From Thermopolyspora sp044507605 (GTDB lineage: Bacteria > Actinomycetota > Actinomycetes > Streptosporangiales > Streptosporangiaceae), in assembly GCA_044507605.1 (NCBI GenBank), contig JBIQJI010000028.1, positions 3,502 to 67,501 on the forward strand: a stretch of 64,000 nt of DNA. The letters run 5' to 3'. The notes beneath the pieces were generated by a model. That model did not search any database and was not told where the DNA came from. It was given only the letters and a program-made list of their open reading frames with translations. This document shows positions 52,102 to 60,898 of this stretch, piece after piece (the stretch's first letter is position 1; the number at the start of each line of letters is the position of its first letter). The translations under genes were made by a program, and so were the position numbers.

Positions 52102-53700
52102 ATGACCATCGAACCTTCCCCGCCGGCGTTGCGCCTGGCGAGCACCGGCATGATGATCCACGGCGTGTCGGTGGGGGAGCTGCTCGGAGTCTCCACGCTC
52201 GCCAAGGCGCGGCTGCTCGCCGGCGGCAGCGGCCTCGGCCGCATCGTGCAGCGCCTCAACGTGATGGAGGTGCCCGACATCCTGGCCTGGGTGAAGCCGC
52301 ACGAGCTGCTGCTCACCACCGGCTATCCGCTGCGCAACACCCCGCAGTCGCTGGGCCGCCTGGTGGCCGACCTGGACGAGCGCGGCCTGTCGGCGCTCGG
52401 CATCAAGCTCGGCCGGTACGTCGACGAGCTGCCCGCCGAGATGGTCGAGCAGGCCGACCGGCTGGGCTTCCCGCTGATCCAGCTGCCCGACGACGTGGGT
52501 TTCGACGACATCCTCAACCAGGTGCTCACCGACATCCTGAACCGTCAGGCCGCGATCCTCGCCCGGGCCGAGGAGGCACACCGGGCGCTGGTGCAGGTGG
52601 TGCTGGCCGGCGGCGGGCTGAGCGAGGTGGCGGCGGGGGTGGCGAGCCTGCTGGACGTCGCGGTGGCCGTGGTCGACGGCACCGGGCTGGTGTTGGCCAC
52701 CGCCGGCGAGCCGGCCGACGTGACCGTGCTGTGCGGCACGGCGGTGCTGGCCCCGCCGCACGCCGACGCCGACGGCAAATACGCCACGGTGCCGGTCGTC
52801 GCCGGGGGCCACCATCACGGCAGGCTGGTGGCGTACAGCCCGTCGGGGGCGATCCGCGACAGCGACGTGCACATCCTGGAGCGGGCCGCGACGGTGGCCG
52901 CGCTGGTCGTCACCAAGCAGGAGGCGGTCACCGCGGTCGAGAGCAAGTATCGCGCCGACTTTCTGCGCGACGTGCTGACCGGCCGGGGCGGGGCGCGGGT
53001 CGCCGAGCGGGCCCGGTCGTTCGGGTGGAACCTGGAGCGGCCGGTGAGCGTGGTCGTGGCCGAGCTGGATCCCGGCGGCGACGAGCGCTCGGCGCAGGAC
53101 CGGCTGCTGTCGTCGTGGGTGTCGTCGGTGCGGCGGCACGATCCGCGCGGCGCGGTGGCGGGGTTCTCGCACGAGGTGGTGGCGGTCGTGGGGGCCGGGG
53201 TGGAGATGGGGCGGCTGAGCCGGGACGCCTCGGCGGTGTTCGCCGACTGCTCGTGCGGCACGTTCTCCGCCGGCATGAGCCGGGTCGCCGACGGCGTCGA
53301 GGCGCTGCCGGAGGCGTACGGGCAGGCGCTGAAGGCGGCGCGGGTGGGCCGGCAGCTGCACGGACCGGGGGCGGTGGCCCATTTCGACCAGCTCGGCGTC
53401 TATCGTCTGTTGTCGCTGGTGAACGACACGGCGGAGCTGCACGCGTTCGTCCGGGAGACCCTGGGCCCGCTCGCCGGCGACGACGACGCGGAGAACGCCG
53501 ACCTGCGCCGTACCCTGCAGGTGCTGCTGGAGACCAACCTCAACGTGGCCGAGACGGCGCGCAGGCTGCATTTCCACTACAACACGTTGCGCTACCGCAT
53601 CGGGAAGCTGGAGCGGCTGCTGGGCGCCTTCACCGAGGACGCGCATCTGCGGCTCAACCTCACGCTGGCCCTGCACGTGCTGCGCATGCGCGGCATCTGA
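52102..53700 (+). CDS. PucR-family transcriptional regulator
   Basis: A 532-residue regulator of purine catabolism type. Residues 15-145 form the N-terminal PucR ligand domain (GVSVGELLGVSTLAKARLLA, ending in IQLPDDVGFDDILNQVL), the middle is a GGDEF-like or GAF-like region, and residues 460-525 are the C-terminal helix-turn-helix NLNVAETARRLHFHYNTLRY. It lies between the AllFGH-type genes and the permease/Mo-hydroxylase genes, so it is the obvious controller of the island. Whether it activates or represses is not visible. Confidence 0.93.
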   Translation: MTIEPSPPALRLASTGMMIHGVSVGELLGVSTLAKARLLAGGSGLGRIVQRLNVMEVPDILAWVKPHELLLTTGYPLRNTPQSLGRLVADLDERGLSALGIKLGRYVDELPAEMVEQADRLGFPLIQLPDDVGFDDILNQVLTDILNRQAAILARAEEAHRALVQVVLAGGGLSEVAAGVASLLDVAVAVVDGTGLVLATAGEPADVTVLCGTAVLAPPHADADGKYATVPVVAGGHHHGRLVAYSPSGAIRDSDVHILERAATVAALVVTKQEAVTAVESKYRADFLRDVLTGRGGARVAERARSFGWNLERPVSVVVAELDPGGDERSAQDRLLSSWVSSVRRHDPRGAVAGFSHEVVAVVGAGVEMGRLSRDASAVFADCSCGTFSAGMSRVADGVEALPEAYGQALKAARVGRQLHGPGAVAHFDQLGVYRLLSLVNDTAELHAFVRETLGPLAGDDDAENADLRRTLQVLLETNLNVAETARRLHFHYNTLRYRIGKLERLLGAFTEDAHLRLNLTLALHVLRMRGI

Positions 53701-53838
53701 CACCGCACGGGAGGAGGAGACGATCGTGCGCAAGCCGACTTCTCGGCGACGGCCGACCTTTGGCACATGATGCCCATGTGGCCCGCCGCCACCTGATCTA
53801 ATGTGCCCGCAACAGGTTGGAAAACGACGATCTAGCAG

Positions 53839-53867
53839 GTAACACGTAACAGGTAACCGTACGTAAC
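53839..53867 (+). promoter_or_regulatory. GTAAC direct repeats upstream of the permease
   Basis: GTAAC starts at 53839, 53846, 53853 and 53863. The first three lie at exact 7-base period (AGGTAAC, ACGTAAC, AGGTAAC). The array is about 70 bases before the permease ATG and could be a regulator site. Confidence 0.5.
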
Positions 53868-53935
53868 AGCACGTCGCCGCGGTGGGATGCCTGCGGGGTG
53901 GCCACCGGCCGTCGGCCTGCACCAGAGGGGCTTCC

Positions 53936-55360
53936 ATGGCATTCGGCTGGAAACTACGAAGCGAGGGCCTTCCCGCGGGGGAGGTCATCAGACCGGACGA
54001 GCGGCTGTCGTGGCCGCGCATGGTCGGATTCGGCGCGCAGCACGTCATCGCGATGTTCGGCGCGACGTTCGTCTTCCCCATCGTGATGGGGCTCGACCCG
54101 AACATCGCGGTCATGATGTCCGGCGTCGCCACCATCATCTTCCTGCTGATCGTGCAGGGCAGAATCCCCAGCTACCTGGGCACGTCTGCGTCGTTCGTCG
54201 GCGGTGTGGTCGCGATCCGCGCGGCCGGGGGCGGCGACGGCACCGTCACCGGCGCCATCCTGGTCGTCGGTCTGGTGCTGGCGCTGGTCGGCGTGATCAT
54301 CCACTACCTCGGCGTGGGCGTCATCCACCGCGTCTTCCCGCCCGTCGTCACCGGCGCCGTGGTCATGCTCATCGGCTTCGGCCTCGCGTACGTCGTCGCC
54401 GACACCTACTGGCCGCAGGACCAGTGGCTGGCCCTGATCACCATGATCGCGACGTTCCTGATCATCGTGGTGTTCCGCGGGTTCATCGGCCGCATCGGCA
54501 TCCTGCTCGGGCTGATCATCGGGTACGTCCTGTCCTGGCTGGCCGACAAGGCGTTCGGCCCGATCACCTCGGTGCTGCCCGGCCGCAACCTGCTCGACGC
54601 GAGCGGCGCCACCTGCGCCAGCGAAGGCACCTACTGCGTGGCCACCGCCTTCCCGCACGACCGGGTCGACTTCTCCGCCGTCGCGACCGCCGACTGGTTC
54701 GGCCTGCCGCACTTCCACGCCCCCGACTTCAAAGCCTCCGCGGTCATCCTGGTGCTGCCGGCGATCATCGCGCTCATCGCCGAGAACGTCGGCCACGTCA
54801 AGGCCGTCGGGCAGATGACCGGAGCCGACGTCGACCCGTACCTGGGCCGCGCCCTGCTGGCCGACGGCGTCGGCACCGCCGTCGCCACCGCCGTCGGCGG
54901 CTCGCCCACCACCACCTACGCCGAGAACATCGGGGTGATGGCGGCCACCCGCGTCTACTCCACCGCCGCCTACTACGTCGCCGCCGTCATCGCGATCCTG
55001 TTCGGCCTGTGCCCCAAGTTCGGCGCGCTGATCGCCGCGACACCCGGAGGCGTGCTGGGTGGCATCACCGTCATCCTGTACGGCATGATCGGACTGCTCG
55101 GGGCGAAGATCTGGATCGAGAACCGGGTGAACTTCGCCGACCCCGTCAACATGGTGCCGGTCGGCGCCGGCGTGATCCTGGCCGTCGGCCCGGTGACCCA
55201 CCAGATCACCCGCGACTTCCAGCTCGCCGGCATCGCCTTCGGCACCATCGTGGTCCTCGCCGGCTACCACCTGCTGCGGTGGATCTCCAAGCGCGGCCCC
55301 GCCCCCGCCGACGCGGTGTCGGGCGGCGAGATCGGCTTCGAGCGCGAGGCGGCCGGTTGA
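53936..55360 (+). CDS. Uracil/xanthine permease (NCS2/SLC23 family)
   Basis: A 474-residue membrane transporter with about 12-14 helices. It shows the NCS2 patterns MVGFGAQHVIAMFGATFVFPI near the N-terminus, IALIAENVGHVKAVGQMTG (the conserved Glu-Asn) and GSPTTTYAENIGVMAATRVY. Within the family, substrate is xanthine, uric acid or uracil; the adjacent Mo-hydroxylase and PucR favour a purine. The ATG at 53936 (MAFGWKLRSEG) is chosen over an upstream in-frame ATG at 53882 that adds a non-conserved leader. Confidence 0.93.
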   Translation: MAFGWKLRSEGLPAGEVIRPDERLSWPRMVGFGAQHVIAMFGATFVFPIVMGLDPNIAVMMSGVATIIFLLIVQGRIPSYLGTSASFVGGVVAIRAAGGGDGTVTGAILVVGLVLALVGVIIHYLGVGVIHRVFPPVVTGAVVMLIGFGLAYVVADTYWPQDQWLALITMIATFLIIVVFRGFIGRIGILLGLIIGYVLSWLADKAFGPITSVLPGRNLLDASGATCASEGTYCVATAFPHDRVDFSAVATADWFGLPHFHAPDFKASAVILVLPAIIALIAENVGHVKAVGQMTGADVDPYLGRALLADGVGTAVATAVGGSPTTTYAENIGVMAATRVYSTAAYYVAAVIAILFGLCPKFGALIAATPGGVLGGITVILYGMIGLLGAKIWIENRVNFADPVNMVPVGAGVILAVGPVTHQITRDFQLAGIAFGTIVVLAGYHLLRWISKRGPAPADAVSGGEIGFEREAAG

Positions 55361-55440
55361 CGCCCGGCCGCACCACGCGGCCCTGCCCGACGACCCCCCC
55401 ACCGACCCGACCGGCCCCGCCGACCGACCGATAGGGACCC

Positions 55441-56313
55441 GTGAAACCGCCACCGTTCGACTACCACGCCCCGTGCACCCTCGGCGACGCGCTCGCGGCG
55501 CTCGCCGAGGCGGGGCCGGGCGGCAAGGTGCTGGCCGGCGGCCAGAGCCTGATCCCGATGCTCAACATGCGCCTGGCCGAACCCGCCGCCCTCGTCGACA
55601 TCAACCACGTCCCCGAACTGCGCACCCTGGTCACCGACCGGCACGGCGTGCGGGTCGGCGCACTCGTCCGGCACGCCGCCGCCGAACGATCCGACGCCGT
55701 CCACGGCGTCCAGCCGCTGCTGCGCGAGGCGCTGCGGCAGGTCGCGCACCCCGCGATCCGCAACCGGGGCACCGTCGTCGGCAGCCTCGCCCACGCCGAC
55801 CCCGCGGCCGAACTGCCCGCCGTACTGGTGCTGCTCGGCGGCTCGGTGCGCATCGCCCGCCAGGGCGCGCCCCACCGCGACGTACCGGCCGCCGACTTCT
55901 TCCGCGGGCCGCTGGAGCCCGCCCTGACACCCGGCGACCTGGCCGTCTCGGCGTACTTCCCCGCGCTGCCGCCGCACACGGGCACGGCGTTCCGCGAAGT
56001 CGCCCGGCGGCACGGAGACTTCGCGCTGTCCGCCGTCGCCGCCCTCGTCACCCTCGACGACGACCTGCGCATCAGCGCCGCCCGCGTCGCCTGCGCCGGG
56101 GTGGGCCCCGCCCCGGTGTACGCCGACGTGACGGCCGAATGCGAACACCGGCCCGCCACCTCGGTCGACTGGGCGGCCGTCACACGGGCAGTACAGGACC
56201 GCATCGAACCCGACGACGACATCCACGCCACCGCGGCCTACCGGCGGCACCTCACCGGGGTGCTCGCCGGGCGGGCGCTGCGGAGCGCGGCGCAGGAGGC
56301 GGCCCATGCCTGA
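55441..56313 (+). CDS. Molybdenum hydroxylase FAD subunit (XdhB/CoxM-like)
   Basis: A 290-residue FAD-binding subunit of a xanthine dehydrogenase-family enzyme. It shows the flavin loops LAGGQSLIPMLNMRLAEP and IRNRGTVVGSLAHADPAAEL. It passes electrons from the Fe-S subunit to the acceptor. The GTG start follows the permease by 80 bases, and the 3' end overlaps the 2Fe-2S gene by eight bases. The order FAD, FeS, Mo is the coxMSL order. Confidence 0.93.
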   Translation: MKPPPFDYHAPCTLGDALAALAEAGPGGKVLAGGQSLIPMLNMRLAEPAALVDINHVPELRTLVTDRHGVRVGALVRHAAAERSDAVHGVQPLLREALRQVAHPAIRNRGTVVGSLAHADPAAELPAVLVLLGGSVRIARQGAPHRDVPAADFFRGPLEPALTPGDLAVSAYFPALPPHTGTAFREVARRHGDFALSAVAALVTLDDDLRISAARVACAGVGPAPVYADVTAECEHRPATSVDWAAVTRAVQDRIEPDDDIHATAAYRRHLTGVLAGRALRSAAQEAAHA

Positions 56314-56989
56314 ACGGCTCTTCGACATCTCGCTGACGGTCAACGGGGTCGTGCGCGAGGCCCGCGTCCCCGCCAGGCGGCTGCTGTCGGACTGCCTGCG
56401 GCACGACCTCGGCCTGACCGGCACCCACGTCGGCTGCGAGCACGGCGTGTGCGGCTGCTGCACCGTGCTGCTCGACGGCGAGCCGGTGCGGTCGTGCCTG
56501 ACGTTCGCGGTGACCGTCGCCGGGCAGGACGTGACGACCGTCGAAGGGCTCGCCGACGGCGACACCATGTCGCCGGTGCAGCGGGCCTTCGCCGAGTGCC
56601 ACGCCCTCCAATGCGGCTTCTGCACCCCGGGCTTCCTGTGCACGGTGACGGCGCTGCTCGCCGACAACCCCGCCCCCACCGACGAGGAGGTGCTGGCGGG
56701 CATCTCCGGCAACCTGTGCCGCTGCACCGGCTACCAGAACATCGTGAAGGCCGTGCACCGCGCCGCCGAACTGTCGGCGGAGGCGGCGCTGGAGCCGCCC
56801 CCGGAACGGCCGGCCGGCCGCGCCGCCCGGGCCGCAGGAGACACGGCCGCCGGAGACACGGCCGCCCAGGGCGGCGGCGCTGAAGGCGCGAACGCCGAAG
56901 GCACGGCCGGGCAAAGCACGGGCACGGAAGGCACCGGCGGGGAAGGCACCGGCGCGGAGGCCGGCGGCGAGGAAGGGGACGGCGCGTGA
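56306..56989 (+). CDS. Molybdenum hydroxylase 2Fe-2S subunit (XdhC/CoxS-like)
   Basis: A 227-residue iron-sulfur subunit. The plant-type cluster is CEHGVCGCCTVLLDG and the second cluster is CGFCTPGFLC plus CRCTGY. The conserved domain ends near residue 160. The remaining 65 residues are Ala/Gly/Glu/Thr low complexity (GTEGTGGEGTGAEAGGEEGD), an unusual tail. It overlaps the FAD gene upstream and the Mo gene downstream by a few bases. Confidence 0.94.
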   Translation: MPERLFDISLTVNGVVREARVPARRLLSDCLRHDLGLTGTHVGCEHGVCGCCTVLLDGEPVRSCLTFAVTVAGQDVTTVEGLADGDTMSPVQRAFAECHALQCGFCTPGFLCTVTALLADNPAPTDEEVLAGISGNLCRCTGYQNIVKAVHRAAELSAEAALEPPPERPAGRAARAAGDTAAGDTAAQGGGAEGANAEGTAGQSTGTEGTGGEGTGAEAGGEEGDGA

Positions 56990-59376
56990 CGACCAGGCTG
57001 TTCGGCGAGCGGGTGCAGCGCGTGGAGGACCCGCGGCTGATCACCGGCCAGGGCCGCTACCTCGACGACCTCGGCGCCGGCGCGCTCGCCGCCGCGTTCG
57101 TCCGCTCGCCGCACGCCCACGCCCGCATCCGCGACATCGACGTCAGCCGCGCCATCGACGTCGACGGCCTCGTCGCGATCTACACCTGGGAGGACCTGCC
57201 GGAACGCCTCGCCGAGCCGCTGCCGCTGCTCATCCCGCACCCGGCGCTCACCCACGGCCGCACCGCCCGCCCGCTCGCCCGCGACATCGTGCGGCACGTC
57301 GGCGAGCCCGTGGTCATGGTCGTCGCCCGCGACCGGTACCTCGCCGAAGACGCCTGCGGCCGCATCGACGTCGACTACGAGGTGCGCCCGCCCGTCGTGG
57401 GCATCGAGGCGGCGGCGCGCGGCGACCGCCTCGTGCACGACGACGTGCCCGGCAACATCGCCGCCCACCTCGTGCAGGAGGTGCCTTCGCGCGACACGGG
57501 CCTCGGCGCCCGCGAAGCCATCGCCCGGGCCCCGCACCGGCTGGCGTTCCGGCTCGACATCGAGCGCAGCGCGTCCACGCCGCTGGAAGGCCGCGGAGTG
57601 CACGCCCGCTGGGACCCCGACGACCGCTCGATGCGCGTCTACACCTCCACGCAGACCTCCACCAGCGTCCGCATGGCCATCGCCGCCAAACTCGGCCTCC
57701 CCCTGCCGTCGGTCGAGGTGATCGCCCCCGACGTGGGCGGCGGGTTCGGCGTCAAGATCGTGCACCCGTGGCCGGAGGAGGTGCTGGTGCCGTGGGCGGC
57801 CCGGCTGCTCGGCCGGGAGATCAAATGGACCGAGGACCGCCGCGAGCACTTCATCTCGTCGGCCCACGAGCGGGCCCAGGTGCAGCACGTCGAGGTCGGG
57901 TTCGACGACGACGGCCGACTCCTCGGCCTCGACGTCACCATCCTGCACGACAACGGGGCGTACACGCCGTACGGGATCATCGTCCCGATCATCACGGCGA
58001 CCCAGCTGCTCGGCCCCTACAAGCCGGGCGCCTACCGCGTCGAGTTCTCCTCGATCTACACCAACACCGTGCAGGTCACCCCCTACCGGGGCGCCGGCCG
58101 CCCCCAGGGCGTCTTCTGCATGGAACGCACAATGGACCGCATCGCGGCGTACCTCGGCAAAGACCGCACCGAGGTGCGCGCGGTCAACTTCATCCAGCCC
58201 GACGAATTCCCCTACGACCAAGGACTGATCTTCCAGGACGGCCGCCCGCTGATCTACGACAGCGGCGACTACCCCGAGTCGCTGCGCCTGCTCAAACGGC
58301 TCATCGGCTGGGACGACTTCGAACACGAACGCGCCCGCGCCGCCGCGCAAGGCCGCCGCATCGGCATCGGCATCGGCTGCTACGTCGAAGGCACCGGGGT
58401 CGGCCCGTACGAAGGCGGCCACGTCCAGATCACCTCCGACGGCCGCGTCCACGTCTCCACCGGCCTCACCTCCCAAGGCCAAGGGCACCAGACGGCCTTC
58501 GCGCAGATCGCCGCCAACGAACTCGGCGTGCCCCTGGAGCGCGTGTCCGTCGTCACCGGCGACACCCGCCGCTTCGGCTACGCCGTCGGCACCTTCGCCT
58601 CCCGCGCCGCCGTCATGAGCGGCAACGCCATCGCCCTGGCCTGCCGCAAAGTACGCGAAAAGGCCCTGCGCATCGCCGGCGACGCCTTAGAGGCCGACCC
58701 CGGCGACCTGGAGATCACCGACGGCGTCGTGCACGTCAAAGGCCACCCGGCCGCCTCCATCCCGCTGGCCACCGTGGCCGTCCTCGCCAACCCCCTCCGC
58801 TACGCCTTCGACGAAGAGGCGGCCCGCGCCACCCAGTTCGCCGGCACATCCGACAACGACCGCCCCCCGGTCGCCGACGACGACGAACCCGGCCTGGAAG
58901 GCCGCGACTACTACTCCCCGATCCGCTCCACCTTCGCCTCGGGCATGCACGCGGCGGTCGTCGAGACCGACCCCGAGACCGCCGAGATCACCATCCTCCG
59001 CTACGCCGTGGTCCACGACTGCGGCAACCTGATCAACCCCATGATCGTGGAGGGCCAGATCCACGGCGGCGTCGCCCAGGGCGTGGGCGGCGCTCTGTAC
59101 GAGCGCATGGCCTACGACGACCACGGCCAGCTCCTGAACGCCTCGTTCATGGACTTCCTGATGCCCTACGCCACCGAAATCCCCCGCATCGAGACGGCCC
59201 ACCTGCAGACCCCCAGCCCGCTGAACCCCCTGGGCATCAAAGGCGCCGGCGAAGCGGGCGTCATCCCGGTCTCGGCCGTGATCGCCGGCGCCATCGAGGA
59301 CGCCGAAGGCATCACCATCACCAAAATGCCGATCAGCCCCTCCGACCTGCACACCCTCCGCCACCCACCCCGCTGA
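56986..59376 (+). CDS. Molybdenum hydroxylase large subunit (molybdopterin-binding)
   Basis: A 796-residue Mo-cofactor subunit of the xanthine dehydrogenase/CO dehydrogenase family. Moco motifs are GGGFGVKIVHPW, TPYRGAGRPQGVF, GQGHQTAFAQIAANELG and GAGEAGVIP with the catalytic glutamate. RGAGR replaces the AYRCSFR loop of form I CO dehydrogenase, so CO is an unlikely substrate. Next to a purine permease and PucR, a purine or related N-heterocycle is the best guess. The start overlaps the 2Fe-2S gene by four bases. Confidence 0.93.
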   Translation: MTTRLFGERVQRVEDPRLITGQGRYLDDLGAGALAAAFVRSPHAHARIRDIDVSRAIDVDGLVAIYTWEDLPERLAEPLPLLIPHPALTHGRTARPLARDIVRHVGEPVVMVVARDRYLAEDACGRIDVDYEVRPPVVGIEAAARGDRLVHDDVPGNIAAHLVQEVPSRDTGLGAREAIARAPHRLAFRLDIERSASTPLEGRGVHARWDPDDRSMRVYTSTQTSTSVRMAIAAKLGLPLPSVEVIAPDVGGGFGVKIVHPWPEEVLVPWAARLLGREIKWTEDRREHFISSAHERAQVQHVEVGFDDDGRLLGLDVTILHDNGAYTPYGIIVPIITATQLLGPYKPGAYRVEFSSIYTNTVQVTPYRGAGRPQGVFCMERTMDRIAAYLGKDRTEVRAVNFIQPDEFPYDQGLIFQDGRPLIYDSGDYPESLRLLKRLIGWDDFEHERARAAAQGRRIGIGIGCYVEGTGVGPYEGGHVQITSDGRVHVSTGLTSQGQGHQTAFAQIAANELGVPLERVSVVTGDTRRFGYAVGTFASRAAVMSGNAIALACRKVREKALRIAGDALEADPGDLEITDGVVHVKGHPAASIPLATVAVLANPLRYAFDEEAARATQFAGTSDNDRPPVADDDEPGLEGRDYYSPIRSTFASGMHAAVVETDPETAEITILRYAVVHDCGNLINPMIVEGQIHGGVAQGVGGALYERMAYDDHGQLLNASFMDFLMPYATEIPRIETAHLQTPSPLNPLGIKGAGEAGVIPVSAVIAGAIEDAEGITITKMPISPSDLHTLRHPPR

Positions 59377-59423
59377 CCCGACGCCAACCCGAGGCTCAGC
59401 AGAGAGGAAGCGCCCTGACCCGG

Positions 59424-60451
59424 ATGCCGGATGTGGTGAATGCCGCGATGGCGCCTGTCAGAAGATGCGGTTCGATCACGTCGAGATGGTTGAGGCGGCG
59501 GTGGGTGAGTGTGCTGGTGTGGGTGCTCGTGGCGCCCTTCGCGGTGTGGGCGGTGCTGCGGCTGGTTCCCGCGGATGTGCACTTTCGGTGGGTGCAGCTC
59601 GTCGGGTTCACGCCGTATGTCGCTGTGGCGTCCGTGGTGCCGGTGCTGGTCGCGTTGGTGGCGCGGCGTTGGGCGGCGCTGGCCGTGGGCGTGCTGGTCG
59701 CCGCCGTGTTCGCGGCCTGTGTCGTGCCTCGCGTGATCCCCGATGGCGGGCCGGCGGCCTCGGGGCCGTCGCTGCGGGTGCTGTCCGCCAACCTGGCCGT
59801 GGGCTCGGTGCCTCCGGACGACGTCGTCGATCTCGTCCGCCGGCTGCGCCCCGACGTGCTGGCCCTGCAGGAACTGACGCCCGAACTGGCCGCCGGGCTG
59901 GAACAGGCCGGACCGGCCGGGCTGCTGCCCTACAAGGCCGACCGCTCGCGCCCGGGCGTCGAGGGCGCGGGCGTCTTCGCGCGGTTCCCGGTGACCCCCG
60001 GCGAAGGGATCTCCATGGGCGGTTTCGGGTCGGCGCAGGCGACGGTCGACGTGCCGGGCGCCGGACCCGTCGAGATCTTCTCCGTGCACCCGTGCGCCCC
60101 CAATACTCCTTCAGGTACCGGTGCTGGGCCGACGGCCTGGCGGCGCTGCCGGCCCCCGGCGGCTCGACCCGGATGCTGGTCGGCGACTTCAACGCCACCC
60201 TGGACCACGCGAGGATTCGCGCTCTGCTCGACGAGGGCTACCGCGACGCCGCCGACGCGGCCGGCAACGGCCTGAGCACCACCTGGCCGTACTGGCCCTG
60301 GCACTACATGGGCGTCCTCATCCCGCGCGTGGCCCTCGACCACATCCTCGTCACACCCGGCGCCACGGTCCGCACCTTCGCCATCCACCCCGTACCCGTC
60401 ACCGACCACCGAGCGATCCTCGCCGACCTGACCCTCCCCGAACCGGCCTGA
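59424..60451 (+). pseudogene. Endonuclease/exonuclease/phosphatase-family membrane protein, frameshifted
   Basis: The first part (to about 60110) reads as three or more N-terminal membrane helices (VSVLVWVLVAPFAVWAVLRL), then the phosphatase start ASGPSLRVLSANLAVGSVPP and DVLALQELTPELAAGLE. The second part, in another frame, carries RMLVGDFNATLDHARIRALL, ALDHILVTPGA and VTDHRAILADL. Both halves belong to one protein of about 340 residues; the join lies between 60095 and 60127. Either a one-base indel inactivated the gene or the assembly has an error. Confidence 0.8.
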
Positions 60452-60538
60452 AGCGCGGTCGGCCGGTTCGTGTGGCCTGACCGAAGCGCGTGTTTTGGCG
60501 GTCAGGGCGAGTGTCCGGACTTCGCGTCGGCGAGCGGG

Positions 60539-60795
60539 TCACTCCCAAGCGACCTCGAACCAGACCTCGCGACCGTTCGGGTGCTCGTCGACGCCCCAGC
60601 GATCGGACAGCGTCTCCACCAGGAACAGGCCCCGGCCGCTGGTGGCCATGGCGTCGGGTTCATCGCGCATGCAGGGCTTGCAGTCAGAACCCTGGTCGAT
60701 GACGGAGACTCGGACGGCTTACCCGCGGAGTGATTCGGTGATCACCACGGTTATGGGGCCGCCGTCACGGGAGTCGGAGTGGACGGCGCGAGACG
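60539..60795 (-). pseudogene. Remnant of an ATP-binding (anti-sigma/RsbW-type) regulator
   Basis: Reading the minus strand gives AVHSDSRDGGPITVVITESL, then RG, an in-frame TAA at 60719-60721, then AVRVSVIDQGSDCKPCMRDE and a final SGRGLFLVETLSDRWGVDEH segment to the stop at 60539. This is the C-terminal half of the HATPase_c_2 domain, with the N-box side and start missing. The conserved SGRGLxLVExLSDxWG block is clear. The gene is dead by truncation and a nonsense codon. Confidence 0.7.
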
Positions 60796-60898
60796 GTCCA
60801 GTTCGCTTGATCTTCGCTCGGCTCGCTGAGGCGGGGCGGGCAGCGCGGAGGGCCCGGTCTGCGGCTTGGCCGGGCCCTCCGCGGGTCGTGGGGAAGTG

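Noticed and set aside
56986..59376. Aerobic carbon monoxide dehydrogenase large subunit
   Set aside because: The active loop is RGAGR rather than the AYRCSFR motif of form I CO dehydrogenase, and the neighbours are purine-related.
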